Shown here piece by piece: positions 15,807 through 25,105 of a stretch of DNA of 64,000 bases. Positions within the stretch are counted from its first letter, which is position 1; every line of letters begins with the position of its first letter. The stretch is from Cellvibrio fontiphilus. GTDB lineage: Bacteria; Pseudomonadota; Gammaproteobacteria; Pseudomonadales; Cellvibrionaceae. Position numbers and translations under genes: made by a program. The stretch lies in the NCBI RefSeq assembly GCF_035317345.1, contig NZ_JAYKTU010000005.1. One strand, given 5' to 3'. The notes beneath the pieces are model-generated. The model was not told where the DNA came from, did no database searches, and saw only the letters and a program-made list of their open reading frames with translations.

Positions 15807-16745
15807 TCAACGGCGATTTTTACGGGTTTTCAATCGGCGGATTCGATCTGCTTCTTCTTTTTCAATTTTTTTGCGCTCGTCGTCCTCTTTTGCGCGCAGT
15901 ACTTCTTCTTGTGTCATCGCTGGTGTTTCCCAGCTGATTGGGCCGAGTAGCCCTGCACGTAATTCAGTAATCAAAATCGCAGCAACTTTTTGGATCTCTA
16001 CACCGCCACCTTTACGGGTGCAGCCGCGTTTGATACCGATTGTGTCCAGCAACTCCAAATCAGTTTCTGGTAATTCATCCAAACCGTAACGTTTTTTCAA
16101 GGCGTCAGGGTAGGCCTTGAGTAAATACTCAGCGGCATAAAGGGCGATATCGGCGTAGTCAAATACGGTGTCTTTGATTGCACCGGTGATCGCCAGGCGG
16201 TATCCACAGGATGGTGGCGATAATTTTGGCCACAAAAACCCGGGGGTGTCGGTTAGCAAAATACCTTGCTCCAATTTGATTTTCTGCTGCGCTTTGGTAA
16301 CACCCGCTTCATTACCGGTTTTGGCAATCACTCGCCCTGCGAGGGTATTGATAATCGTGGATTTACCCACGTTAGGAATACCCATAATCATCACTCGCGC
16401 AGGGCGGACTTCACGCTGACGCTCGCTCACCAGCGAGGTACACAAATTGAGCAGGTTGCGAATTTGGTCGGCCCGCTGTTGGCTGACTGGCAGGGCTTTT
16501 ACGCCCTTTTCCTGCTCCATTTTTTCTACCCAGAGGGCGGTGATTGCCGGGTCAGCCAGATCAGCCTTGTTAAGCAGTTTAATCAGTGGCGTATCGCCAC
16601 GCAGGCTGGGCACCAATGGGTTCTCACTGGAAAAGGGGATGCGTGCATCGATAACTTCTATTACCACATCTACATGGGGCATTACTTCCGCAATTTCCTT
16701 GCGGGCCTTGTGCATATGGCCGGGGAACCAATTAATTGTTGACAT
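15807..16745 (-). CDS. ylqF: YlqF/RbgA family ribosome biogenesis GTPase
   Basis: A circularly permuted GTPase that takes part in late assembly of the 50S subunit. I chose the ATG at 16745 (312 aa, MSTINWFPGHMHKARKEI), which is the conserved family N-terminus. A longer in-frame start at 16913 would overlap the upstream gene. The G motifs come in permuted order: NKADLADP (G4), then SQQR (G5-like), GIPNVGKSTIIN (G1), and LTDTPGFLWP (G3). The C-terminal half (about 190-290) is the RNA-binding ANTAR-like region. The basic tail (RRLKTRKNRR) fits ribosome contact. Confidence 0.92.
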   Translation of the reverse strand: MSTINWFPGHMHKARKEIAEVMPHVDVVIEVIDARIPFSSENPLVPSLRGDTPLIKLLNKADLADPAITALWVEKMEQEKGVKALPVSQQRADQIRNLLNLCTSLVSERQREVRPARVMIMGIPNVGKSTIINTLAGRVIAKTGNEAGVTKAQQKIKLEQGILLTDTPGFLWPKLSPPSCGYRLAITGAIKDTVFDYADIALYAAEYLLKAYPDALKKRYGLDELPETDLELLDTIGIKRGCTRKGGGVEIQKVAAILITELRAGLLGPISWETPAMTQEEVLRAKEDDERKKIEKEEADRIRRLKTRKNRR

Positions 16746-16788
16746 GAATAACTCTGTGCTGGGGCGGATTGAGCTGATGTTGGGATGA

Positions 16789-17109
16789 TCAAGCAAAACG
16801 GTCGAGCGCTTCGTCGCCGTTAAAGTGATGCAGTAACAAGCAATCGTCTTCGGTTTCGCCTTCGCAAATAACGATGGAAACGGGGGCGATTTTAGGTGCA
16901 TAGCTGGCGTCAAGGTAAAGCGCTTGCTGCAATTCTTGCCAGAGTTGGGCTGGAAACTCGGTAAAAAAATTGAAGCTTAAAAACAATTTTCCCTTTTCTT
17001 CAATAGCATCCACCTCTGGTGAACGAATGGCACGTACACGCTGTAAAAACTCGGTGCGATTAAAGTCGCGCGCGTGTTTGGGGGAAATTTGGATACTGAT
17101 GCAGTGCAT
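16789..17109 (-). CDS. conserved-looking protein of unknown function upstream of ylqF
   Basis: A 106-residue soluble protein with no domain that I recognise. It is acidic and contains ISIQISPKHARDFNR at the start, LFLSFNFFTEFPAQLWQELQQAL in the middle, and CEGETEDDCLLLHHFNG near the end. It lies 43 bases before the ylqF start on the same strand, so the two are probably co-transcribed. The start is ATG at 17109. No promoter or signal peptide is evident. It could be an alpha/beta domain, but I would not assign a role. Confidence 0.7.
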   Translation of the reverse strand: MHCISIQISPKHARDFNRTEFLQRVRAIRSPEVDAIEEKGKLFLSFNFFTEFPAQLWQELQQALYLDASYAPKIAPVSIVICEGETEDDCLLLHHFNGDEALDRFA

Positions 17110-17258
17110 GTTCTGTCCTCAGTGACGAGTGCCCTTGGGCGATTGACGCGATTATACAGAAAGCGCCGATGTCAGGTTTTAAATCACTCGCTCAGACTAG
17201 GGGGTGGTAACCGGTTTCAGCTATCATTGGCTTCCTTGTTTAATCTTGGGTAATACCT

Positions 17259-18461
17259 GTGTCCTCTCCGTTATTTCGTCCGACAGCCCTCGGAATTTAC
17301 CTGCTGTTTTTTATCGTCGGTATTGTTGGCGCCTTGGTTTTGCCTACTTTTAGCCTGTTCCTGGCTAAGGAAATTGGCGTGCGACCACTGCTGGTGGGCT
17401 TGGTATTTGGTGGAATCGCCCTCGCCAGTATCGTGTACAACCACGGGATCGGCCAATGGTCTGACAGGCTCGCGGATCGTCGTCCTTTGGTGGTCAGTTT
17501 TTGTGTATTGGGATTTTTTGCCTGCGTGATTTTTGCGCTCTCACGCAATTATTGGTTGGTGGCAGTGACTGCAATCCTGCTATTCAGTTTATCTATGGTG
17601 TCCTTCGCGCAGATTATGGCCTACAGCCTGGATTACGCCGAGGCGGAGATTCCCGTTGAACGCATTCCGTTATTTAATGCGATTATGAGGGCCCAAATTG
17701 CGTTTGCCTGGGTAGCTGGTCCACCCGCCGGTTTTTTGTTGGCGACTTATTTCAGTTTTACACTGAGTTATTTTGTTGCCTCAGTGTTGTATTTGCTGGT
17801 GGCGCTCTTGAGTTTTAAATTGTTACCGCGCCTTGAAAAAAAATCGGTGCAGAATGGCAACAAGGACGCTGGTTTGATGCTCCCGCCTCTGGCACCTGCG
17901 GTAAAACGTTCATTGTGGTTTTGTGTGCTGGCCTTTTCGCTGCTGTGGGGCGTGAACAACGCCTATCTGATTAGCTTACCGATTCATTTGAAAGACAATC
18001 TGCAGATTGAGGCCCATTGGATGGGCTGGCTGATGGGGACTACTGCGGTACTGGAAGTACCATTTATGTTGCTTGCCGGGCACTACGCCAGCCGTTTTCG
18101 GCTGCTCAATCTTATTCGCTGTGCTGGTATTGCCGCGCTGTGTTTGTTTGTTGGGGTATATCTTGCGACTAAGCTGTGGCATCTGTTTTTGCTGCAGTTA
18201 TTTAATGCGATTTTTATTGGTTTGTTAGCTGGTGTGGGGGTGTCGGTTATTCAGACGCTTATGCCGGGACGTGCTGGTAGTGCGTCAGCGCTTTATACCA
18301 ACTCTACTCATCTAGGGAATTTATTCAGCAGTTTATTGGTGGGAGTGGTGGCCGATTATTTTGGTTATCATCAGGTGTTTATGGTAAATGTTGTTTTAGT
18401 GTTAATCGCAATTTGGGCATTCGCTCAGGTGAAATCGGCGAGTGAATTAACACCGGTCTAA
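17259..18461 (+). CDS. MFS transporter of the sugar efflux (SET) type
   Basis: A 400-residue inner-membrane protein with twelve predicted membrane segments. The opening (FFIVGIVGALVLPTFSLFLAKEIGV), MRAQIAFAWVAGPPAGFLLA near residue 145-165, and the late NSTHLGNLFSSLLVGVVADYFG resemble the SetA/SetB sugar efflux transporters of enterics, so efflux of glucose-type sugars or glycosides is likely. The substrate is not shown by the sequence. The start is GTG at 17259. It faces the pepA-holC block tail to tail and overlaps the stop of the next gene by 4 bases. Confidence 0.85.
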   Translation: MSSPLFRPTALGIYLLFFIVGIVGALVLPTFSLFLAKEIGVRPLLVGLVFGGIALASIVYNHGIGQWSDRLADRRPLVVSFCVLGFFACVIFALSRNYWLVAVTAILLFSLSMVSFAQIMAYSLDYAEAEIPVERIPLFNAIMRAQIAFAWVAGPPAGFLLATYFSFTLSYFVASVLYLLVALLSFKLLPRLEKKSVQNGNKDAGLMLPPLAPAVKRSLWFCVLAFSLLWGVNNAYLISLPIHLKDNLQIEAHWMGWLMGTTAVLEVPFMLLAGHYASRFRLLNLIRCAGIAALCLFVGVYLATKLWHLFLLQLFNAIFIGLLAGVGVSVIQTLMPGRAGSASALYTNSTHLGNLFSSLLVGVVADYFGYHQVFMVNVVLVLIAIWAFAQVKSASELTPV

Positions 18462-19003
18462 TCTTCATCCTCATTAAGTAATTTTTCCAAATCCTCCACG
18501 CTCATCGCAAACAGGCGATGCCGCAATTCACGCTCTATTAACGGCATAAGGCTGCCGAGTACCTCATCCACCAAGGCTTGTCGCGGTTTGTTGATTTTGT
18601 GTGCGATATGTTTGGTTGAGTTCAGTATTTTTTTGGCGGTTTCATATTCGAATAAAGGTGGTGGATTGTTGCCGTGTAAACGCTCGCGGATATGTTGTGG
18701 CAAAAAAGGGTTTTCACCGCTGGCTTTGGCAAGCGGGCGAGTTGTGTTTTGGGGCGTTTGCAGGGGTTTTGCCTGCATAAATGGCTGTTGGCGCTCCTGA
18801 GCTGGATCATCACCAAATAAGGATGTCTGGCCTGGCAGTACAGATGGGTTGTTGACCTGTATAGACTCGGGGGCGGGTGATTCTTCCTGAACACTTTGAT
18901 CAATAGCCTGCAGGATGGGGATGTCATCCTCTTCCAAGAGCAGGCCTTTGATAGATTCAAGTTCTTGTAAAATTTCGGCTTTGGTTTTATTGCTATTGGC
19001 CAT
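18458..19003 (-). CDS. protein of unknown function downstream of holC
   Basis: A 181-residue protein when started at the ATG at 19003 (MANSNKTKAEILQELES). A longer start at 19057 would overlap holC. It has a short helical N-terminus, a low-complexity middle rich in Pro, Gln and Ser (about 40-110), and a helical C-terminus ending in acidic residues (LLNEDED). No domain is recognised. In Pseudomonas a similar unknown gene lies in the pepA-holC-valS neighbourhood, so a loose link to the holC operon is likely. valS is not next to it here. Confidence 0.7.
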   Translation of the reverse strand: MANSNKTKAEILQELESIKGLLLEEDDIPILQAIDQSVQEESPAPESIQVNNPSVLPGQTSLFGDDPAQERQQPFMQAKPLQTPQNTTRPLAKASGENPFLPQHIRERLHGNNPPPLFEYETAKKILNSTKHIAHKINKPRQALVDEVLGSLMPLIERELRHRLFAMSVEDLEKLLNEDED

Positions 19004-19037
19004 AATATTTTTTACCTGATGCTTGCTGCCGGGTAAA

Positions 19038-19457
19038 TTACAGTTTGCGTGTTTCAATAGGATAGCCGCGCTGCTTGTAAAAACTGAACCTTTCGCGGCT
19101 GGTTTGCAGGCTCATTGGGTCCTGAATTACCACTTCACTCAGGCGCTCAAAGCGACTGAAGTAGGCAGGTATGGTTTTGCTCAAGTTAAGCAATAAGCCC
19201 TGATGATCTCCAGTTTGATCATCGAAGGTAATTTCTACCGGAGCTGGTTTACCGGCGTTAATCAGCTGGTGGGGTACAAAACTTTCTGGTTTGAATGTCC
19301 ATAACAGCTGATCAAACTGATGGGCCTCTGCTTCTGTATCCATCGCCACCAGGATTCTCATGCCCATCCGCTGTACCTTGTCGATCAGGCGACACGCAAA
19401 CAACCAGCGGGCTTCGCTGGTTGCTTCGGGCAATACATAAAAATCAATATGCGTCAT
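19038..19457 (-). CDS. holC: DNA polymerase III chi subunit
   Basis: The clamp-loader accessory chi subunit, which together with psi links the polymerase III holoenzyme to single-strand binding protein. The 139-residue protein starts MTHIDFYVLPEATSEARWLFACRLIDKVQ and has RILVAMDTEAEAHQFDQLLWTF and FVPHQL in the middle, as in HolC. It overlaps the end of pepA by 4 bases (ATGA type), so the two are translationally coupled. Confidence 0.92.
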   Translation of the reverse strand: MTHIDFYVLPEATSEARWLFACRLIDKVQRMGMRILVAMDTEAEAHQFDQLLWTFKPESFVPHQLINAGKPAPVEITFDDQTGDHQGLLLNLSKTIPAYFSRFERLSEVVIQDPMSLQTSRERFSFYKQRGYPIETRKL

Positions 19458-21097
19458 TTGGTTTTGCTGGCGTCAATTTGATTCAACAGGAATTGCACCA
19501 GTAGCGGAACCGGGCGTCCCGTTGCGCCTTTTGCTCCGCCAGAGCGCCAGGCTGTACCGGCGATATCCAAATGTGCCCAGTCAAACTTTTTGGCAAAACG
19601 TGACAGGAAACAGGCCGCGGTAACACTGCCGGCTTCGCGGCCACCAATGTTAGCCATATCGGCAAAGTTGCTGTCCAGTTGCTTTTGGTACTCATCCCAC
19701 AGCGGCATGTGCCAGGCTCGGTCTGCAGCTTCTTCGCCGGCAGCCAAGAGTGATTTGGCCAGTGTGTCGCTGTTACTGAATAGACCGGTAGCATGGTTGC
19801 CCAAAGCGATCACACAGGCGCCGGTCAGGGTGGCTATATCGATCACAGCTTTGGGTTTAAAGCGTTCGGTGTAGGTGAGGGCATCGCAAAGTACCAAGCG
19901 GCCTTCGGCATCTGTGTTTAAGATCTCGATGGTTTGGCCAGACATAGAGGTCACTATGTCTCCGGGTTTAGTGGCGCCACCGCTGGGCATGTTTTCGGTG
20001 GCCGCAATCACACCAACCACATTGATTGGAAGTTCCAGGTCTATCAGAGCTTGGAAAGCCCCGAGCACACTGGCAGCACCGCACATGTCATATTTCATTT
20101 CGTCCATGGCTGCGCCCGGCTTTAAGCTGATGCCACCGGTATCAAAAGTAATGCCTTTACCTACCAGAGCAACCGGTGCTTGTTTTTGCCCTGCGCCCTT
20201 ATATTCCAGCACTATCAACTTTGCCGGTTGATCGCTGCCTGCGGCGACTGACAGGAAAGATCCCATACCCAATTCCTTGAGTTGTTTTTCTTCCAGCACA
20301 TTCACGGTGAGTTTGTTGTGGCTGCGGCCCAGTTTTTTGGCTTGATCCGCGAGATAGGTGGGGGTGCAAATGTTGCCGGGTAAGTCCCCCAATTCTCTTG
20401 CCAGGTTGACGCCTTTGGCAATCGCTTGCCCTAAAATCAGCCCTTTATTTGCTGCAGCAACTTCTGCTTTGTTGGCAGAAAAGGTGACTTTTTTTAATTG
20501 AAGGCTTATTTCAGCAGGTTTGCTTTTGAGTTTGTCGGCGCGATAGTCCAGTTGGCTCAGCTGTTCTGCTACCTGACGCGCTTGCCAGGACAGTGTTTGT
20601 TGATGCACAACCACATCGCTTAGGGCGAGGATTAAATCTTTACAGGGGGTAGCACGCAGCGCATCGGCGATTTTCTGTACGGCTTTGCGATAGTTATCTG
20701 CAGTTACCGCACCTTCCTTTGTCGCTCCCAAGCCCAGAACCAACAGGCGTTCAGCGGCAATACCTTGCGGGTTTAACAGTAATAAGGTTTGCCCGGCTTT
20801 TGCCTGAAAGTTTTCACGTTTAAGCAGTGCTTCCAATTGTTGTGCATCGGCAGCATTAATTGCATTGCCGGCAGTGGTTAGTTTCAAGCCTTCGTAACAG
20901 CCAATAACCAAGCAATCAGAGTTTTGCGTAACGGGGTCAAGCGTTTTGCTAGTGAATTGAATCAGGTTGTTTTTTGCGCTGGTTTTCGCCTGCTGATTTG
21001 TAGTTTTGCCCAGGCTTTTGGAGCCTGTGTTTTCAGTACTTTTGGTGACGGTTTTTTTGGGGGTAGTTTTCTTGGAGGTACTTTTAGCGGAAGTCAT
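19454..21097 (-). CDS. pepA: leucyl aminopeptidase PepA with a basic N-terminal extension
   Basis: A cytosolic M17 zinc aminopeptidase. Related enzymes also bind DNA as regulators and in Xer recombination (E. coli PepA). At 547 residues it is about 44 longer than E. coli PepA, because of a Lys/Thr/Ser-rich N-terminus (residues 1-45: MTSAKSTSKKTTPKK and so on). AAGGA lies 8 bases before the ATG at 21097, and no other ATG lies between it and the conserved domain, so the extension should be real. The metal and substrate residues are in KGITFDTGGISLKP, MKYDMCGAA and NTDAEGRL. It heads the pepA-holC operon and is divergent from lptF. Confidence 0.97.
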   Translation of the reverse strand: MTSAKSTSKKTTPKKTVTKSTENTGSKSLGKTTNQQAKTSAKNNLIQFTSKTLDPVTQNSDCLVIGCYEGLKLTTAGNAINAADAQQLEALLKRENFQAKAGQTLLLLNPQGIAAERLLVLGLGATKEGAVTADNYRKAVQKIADALRATPCKDLILALSDVVVHQQTLSWQARQVAEQLSQLDYRADKLKSKPAEISLQLKKVTFSANKAEVAAANKGLILGQAIAKGVNLARELGDLPGNICTPTYLADQAKKLGRSHNKLTVNVLEEKQLKELGMGSFLSVAAGSDQPAKLIVLEYKGAGQKQAPVALVGKGITFDTGGISLKPGAAMDEMKYDMCGAASVLGAFQALIDLELPINVVGVIAATENMPSGGATKPGDIVTSMSGQTIEILNTDAEGRLVLCDALTYTERFKPKAVIDIATLTGACVIALGNHATGLFSNSDTLAKSLLAAGEEAADRAWHMPLWDEYQKQLDSNFADMANIGGREAGSVTAACFLSRFAKKFDWAHLDIAGTAWRSGGAKGATGRPVPLLVQFLLNQIDASKTK

Positions 21098-21266
21098 AAG
21101 GTGTCCTTTATGGGTGCTAGGGCAATTGATAATTCGCTCAAGACAAATCGGGCGCTGTGCGTGATAATGCCACAGTTTTTAGCGCTTATGGCGGCAAAAT
21201 GTGGCATCTGCGGAACCTTGAAAAGAGGTTTGTGTCACTAGCCTGAAATCTTGCTACGACAAGGTT

Positions 21267-22403
21267 ATGCACAACGCCATGCTTACCGACAGGATTAGCC
21301 CATTGATTATTTTTCGATATCTCTCGCGTGATTTATTGGTTACTGCGCTGGCTGTCAGTGCTGTGCTGTTAACCATTTTCCTCTCAGGTAAATTTGGTGA
21401 TTACCTGGATGATGCCGCTGAAGGCAAACTTGCGGTAGATGTGTTGTTTACCATTATCACTTATCGCATGCCCAACTTGTTGGAATTGATATTGCCGCTT
21501 GGTTTTTATTTGGCGGTACTTCTGGCTTATGGGCGTATGTATATAGAAAGTGAGATGGTGGTTTTATCGGCGACGGGTATGAGCCAGTGGCAGCTGGTGC
21601 GCATGACTATGGTGCCTGCAATTATTGTCGCTGCGATTGTAGCTCTGTTCAGTTTTTGGTTGAGCCCCTTGGGTGCGCAAATGACCCAACAAGTACTGAC
21701 CGAGCAGCGCAATCGCAGCGAGTTTGAAAGTCTGCAGCAGGGGCGATTTCAAGCCATAGGTCAAGGGCGCATCATGACCTACGTGCAACAAGTGAGTGAA
21801 GACAACAAGCTGCTGCAGAATGTATTTGTTGCCCAGCGTGATTCGCAATATGGCTCGACGATTGTTGTCGCACAAACTGGAACTCAAGCGTACAACCCCG
21901 AATATGGCCAGCGTTATCTTGTGTTGAATAATGGATATCGCTACGAGGGTTTGCCGGGAACAAATGAATTCACCATCACCAGTTTTAGCGAGTGGGGCAG
22001 GTACTTACCGCCCACGACCAGCGCTGCTGAAATTGAAAGTGAATCAGATGCAAAAACAACGGCGGCACTTTTTGCGGCGGACGATCTGGAAAGTAAAGCA
22101 ACTTTGCAATGGCGGTTGTCCATGCCGCTTATGGTGTTGATTGCCACTTTGTTTGCAGTGCCGTTAAGTAAAACTAACCCCCGGCAAGGGCGCTATCTAA
22201 AAATGCTGCCAGCAATTCTGATTTATATCTTTTACCTTGCTTTTTTAATTAATGCGCGCAGTGCGGTGGGCGAAGGTGATCTTGATTACCGCCTCGGCTT
22301 ATGGGTAGTACATATTCCGTTTTTAGTACTGGGGCTGTTGATGCTCAATTGGCAGGCGTTATTCCTGTCGCGTGCCAAGGTAGTTGGAGGTTCTCGTGTC
22401 TAA
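21267..22403 (+). CDS. lptF: LPS export permease LptF
   Basis: A membrane subunit of the LptB2FGC ABC transporter, which extracts lipopolysaccharide from the inner membrane for delivery to the outer membrane. The 378-residue protein has six predicted membrane segments, three before and three after a large periplasmic beta-jellyroll domain (about 110-270). The N-terminal IIFRYLSRDLLVTALAVSAVLL and the conserved LPLGFYLAVLLAYGRMYIESEM are typical. The start may be 21267 or the ATG at 21279. The next gene, lptG, overlaps by 8 bases. Confidence 0.94.
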   Translation: MHNAMLTDRISPLIIFRYLSRDLLVTALAVSAVLLTIFLSGKFGDYLDDAAEGKLAVDVLFTIITYRMPNLLELILPLGFYLAVLLAYGRMYIESEMVVLSATGMSQWQLVRMTMVPAIIVAAIVALFSFWLSPLGAQMTQQVLTEQRNRSEFESLQQGRFQAIGQGRIMTYVQQVSEDNKLLQNVFVAQRDSQYGSTIVVAQTGTQAYNPEYGQRYLVLNNGYRYEGLPGTNEFTITSFSEWGRYLPPTTSAAEIESESDAKTTAALFAADDLESKATLQWRLSMPLMVLIATLFAVPLSKTNPRQGRYLKMLPAILIYIFYLAFLINARSAVGEGDLDYRLGLWVVHIPFLVLGLLMLNWQALFLSRAKVVGGSRV

Positions 22404-23454
22404 AATCACCGCCTACATATCGCGCACCGTTTTTTATGCAATTGCAATGACCCTATTGGTTTTTATTGCGCTGGATTTTATTTTTGGCTTGATCGCCCAG
22501 CTGGAAAAAACATCTGGTGCCTATACAGCGCTGGAAGCTTTTTATTACATGTCGCTTACTGTACCGCGCCGGTTGTATGACCTTATTCCATACTCTTGTT
22601 TGATTGGTTGCCTTGCCGGACTTGGCCTGTTAGCTAGCAGTAGTGAGTTGGTGGTGGTTCGTGCTGCTGGAGTGTCGGTAAGGCGTATTACCTGGATTGC
22701 GCTGCGCCCGGCGATTATTTTTATTGCCCTAGCCTTGTTGCTCGGTGAGTTTGTTGCACCCTATACCGAGCAAATGGCAGATAACCGCCGGCATTATTTG
22801 AGATACAACACCACCCAGGCTGCACCACAAAATATGTGGAATCGGGAAGGCAACGAATTTATGCATGTGAGTGCAGTTTTGCCTAATGGTGTTATCTATG
22901 GTTTGACGCGCTATAAGTTCGATGAGCAGCAGCAATTGCTCTCGGCAAGTTTCACCAAGCAGGCGCGATATGAAGATGGTTTTTGGCAGGAACAGGATGT
23001 TTCCATAACTCACATAACTGCCGATGGCTTGCGCAATGAGGTTATCGAGTCGCGTCGTTGGGACACACCGTTTACTCCCAACCTGTTCAATATTCTGGTG
23101 CTAAAACCGGAAGATTTGTCGATGCGTAACTTGCACTACTACACAAACTATTTGCATGAGCAAAACTTGTCAGCTGGAAATTACAGCTTGGCTTTTTGGC
23201 AAAAGGCCCTGCAGCCACTTGCTACGGCCAGTTTGGTGCTGATCGCCATTTCGTTTATTTTTGGCCCCTTGCGCAGTGTGACGATGGGGCAGCGTATTTT
23301 TACCGGAGTGGTATTCGGCGTTGTTTTTCTGTTATTGCAAAAATTACTCGGCCCATCAAGCCTGGTATTTGGGTTTCCACCGGTAATTGCGGTTTTGATT
23401 CCGATTAGCTTGTGTATCTTGTTGGGTTTGTACTTGCTTAACAGGGCGCGCTGA
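22396..23454 (+). CDS. lptG: LPS export permease LptG
   Basis: Partner of LptF in the LPS transporter. I chose the GTG at 22396 (352 aa), which has GGAG 6 bases upstream and overlaps the lptF stop by 8 bases. An in-frame TTG at 22384 is less likely. The N-terminal YISRTVFYAIAMTLLVFIALDFIFG and PRRLYDLIPYSCLIGCLAGLG (about 60-80) are the usual LptG blocks. The middle is periplasmic, and three further membrane segments follow from about 270. Coupled translation fits equal production of the two subunits. Confidence 0.94.
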   Translation: MSKITAYISRTVFYAIAMTLLVFIALDFIFGLIAQLEKTSGAYTALEAFYYMSLTVPRRLYDLIPYSCLIGCLAGLGLLASSSELVVVRAAGVSVRRITWIALRPAIIFIALALLLGEFVAPYTEQMADNRRHYLRYNTTQAAPQNMWNREGNEFMHVSAVLPNGVIYGLTRYKFDEQQQLLSASFTKQARYEDGFWQEQDVSITHITADGLRNEVIESRRWDTPFTPNLFNILVLKPEDLSMRNLHYYTNYLHEQNLSAGNYSLAFWQKALQPLATASLVLIAISFIFGPLRSVTMGQRIFTGVVFGVVFLLLQKLLGPSSLVFGFPPVIAVLIPISLCILLGLYLLNRAR

Positions 23455-23484
23455 TCGCGTTATGTTGATATTGCGTTTACTGAT

Positions 23485-23988
23485 TTATTTTTCGTTTTTT
23501 GCCAATAATAAAACCCGGGTCCTGCTTAGTTTGTCGTGTAATGTCTGGCGTTCCGGGTTGGTGTAAATAAGCCAATAACCTGCTCCGAAAAGTAACATGG
23601 ACGCAGGTGCTAACACGCAGCGGGCAGCGGCTTGTTTTAGGCTGGGCAAATTCATCGACTGGCTGTCGAACATTTTGATTCGCCAGGTTTTCATACCAAG
23701 GGTTTGACCGGATTTACACCAGAAGTAACAAAAAAATAAACACAGCGTTAAGATCCAGCCAATAAAAACCAGAATTCCCCAATGCCCCCAACTAACTCGC
23801 TCTCCAGTTGCAGGTACACCATTGATCAATAGGTTGAGCCCGACAGTCAGAGCGCCATACAAAATGCTTACTGCCATCAGCAAAAGGCTGTCATAAACCA
23901 TTGCTGCCAGCCTGCGTGCGAGGCTGGGTGCTTGGTATTGATCATTGGGTTGGGTGGTAGTTTTTGGAGTGGTCGCTGAGTTGGTCAT
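23485..23988 (-). CDS. RDD family membrane protein
   Basis: A 167-residue protein when started at the ATG at 23988 (MTNSATT). A longer start at 24078 would overlap the cyclase gene by 25 bases, and neither has a good ribosome site. The RDD domain shows the expected PSLARRLAAMVYDSLLLM near the start, four membrane segments, and SGQTLGMKTWRIKMFD. The role of the family is largely unknown; some members affect envelope stress or transport. It follows the cyclase-FHA gene on the same strand. Confidence 0.88.
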   Translation of the reverse strand: MTNSATTPKTTTQPNDQYQAPSLARRLAAMVYDSLLLMAVSILYGALTVGLNLLINGVPATGERVSWGHWGILVFIGWILTLCLFFCYFWCKSGQTLGMKTWRIKMFDSQSMNLPSLKQAAARCVLAPASMLLFGAGYWLIYTNPERQTLHDKLSRTRVLLLAKNEK

Positions 23989-24053
23989 AGCGTTTTTGTG
24001 AGAAGCCTTTGGGAAGTTTTCGAACCGCGTAGGGTTTGGCTCGTTTAAAGGTA

Positions 24054-24950
24054 TTAAAGCGAAAAGTGAATTGCCCATTCGTGTTCACTGGTGAGTGTTT
24101 GGCCAAGTCCAATAAATCCTTTACCCTGCAAAGGAAGTTCTTCGCGGCGCAAATAAATGGGGGGTTGATCTTCCAGATAAACGTAAGTGCCATTGGTTGA
24201 GTGATCAACTAATACATATTTCCCGCGCCGAAATTCTATATGACAGTGTTCACGCGAAGCGAACTCGCTTTCGATGAGAAGTTGCGCTCTGTTGATATCG
24301 CGACCTATGGCGAAGGGCGCCTGTTCGGGTAGTAATAAAGTTGTCCCGTTCTTTAACTGCAATTGCAGCTGAAATTTTTCCGCAAAACCAGTGATGTCAT
24401 CCAGTGGAACCACCATGGTAGCGCGGTTGTTGTTGCCCGTATGTTCCCACTGCAGGCGATAGATAACAGTCTCTTCCTGTTCTCCCTTGATATTGATCCG
24501 GTCGAACATCTGACAATCACGGCGCAGCTGTGGATTGAGAGCATCCACTGTTGCCTGGGTGATAACAATTTGATTGGCGCGGGCTATTTGTGCCACACAG
24601 GCGGCACCGTTGACCTGATCACCAAAGACATCATCCGCAGTGATCAGCACCTCGCCATAAGCGATACCGATTCGTATACCCAGGTCTTTGAGGTGCGGCT
24701 CTTTAATCGCGCGAAGTTGAATGGCGATAGCGGCTTCACAGGCCTGATTGGCTTTGTCAAAGCGCGCCATGATCTCATCGCCGATGGTTTTCACCAGTGT
24801 GCCTTCGTGCACTATGGTGAGCGCCGTCATAAATTGCACGCACTCGTCAATAATCGCCTTGGCAGATTCATTGCCAAGGCGTTTGTACAGCGCTGAGCTG
24901 CCAGAAACATCGGCAAACATAATTGCTTGTGGTTGGCTGTATTGATTCAT
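24054..24950 (-). CDS. class III nucleotide cyclase domain fused to an FHA domain
   Basis: The 298 residues comprise a class III adenylate/guanylate cyclase domain (about 5-165) and an FHA phosphothreonine-binding domain (about 212-290). The cyclase metal Asps are seen in MFADVSGSSALYKRLG (Asp14) and IGDEI (Asp58), the purine-specifying Lys in VKTIGDE (Lys54), and the transition-state Asn in VNGAACV (Asn114). The Arg expected four residues later is Cys118, checked at codon level, so activity may be weak or absent. FHA residues seen are Arg217, Ser232, His235 and Asn253. The protein has no membrane segment. The pairing suggests that Thr-phosphorylated partners recruit or control the cyclase. 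Confidence 0.9.
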   Translation of the reverse strand: MNQYSQPQAIMFADVSGSSALYKRLGNESAKAIIDECVQFMTALTIVHEGTLVKTIGDEIMARFDKANQACEAAIAIQLRAIKEPHLKDLGIRIGIAYGEVLITADDVFGDQVNGAACVAQIARANQIVITQATVDALNPQLRRDCQMFDRINIKGEQEETVIYRLQWEHTGNNNRATMVVPLDDITGFAEKFQLQLQLKNGTTLLLPEQAPFAIGRDINRAQLLIESEFASREHCHIEFRRGKYVLVDHSTNGTYVYLEDQPPIYLRREELPLQGKGFIGLGQTLTSEHEWAIHFSL

Positions 24951-25068
24951 GTTATGTCGATGGGGTGGCGAATACGGACGGGGGCAGGTAATGAATAATA
25001 GGCGCTTTGGCAGATCTGCGCAAAACCATTCCTGCTGGTGACGGTGAGGCGGTAAATTCCGGGCATAA

Positions 25069-25100
25069 AAAAAGAGCTTACATTGTTGTAAGCTCTTTTT
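25069..25100 (-). terminator. rho-independent terminator of tRNA-Leu
   Basis: A perfect 13-base-pair stem (25069-25081 with 25088-25100) and six-base loop lies just downstream of the tRNA on the minus strand, with a T-run given by the A-tract at 25067-25073. Confidence 0.88.
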
Positions 25101-25105
25101 GGATT

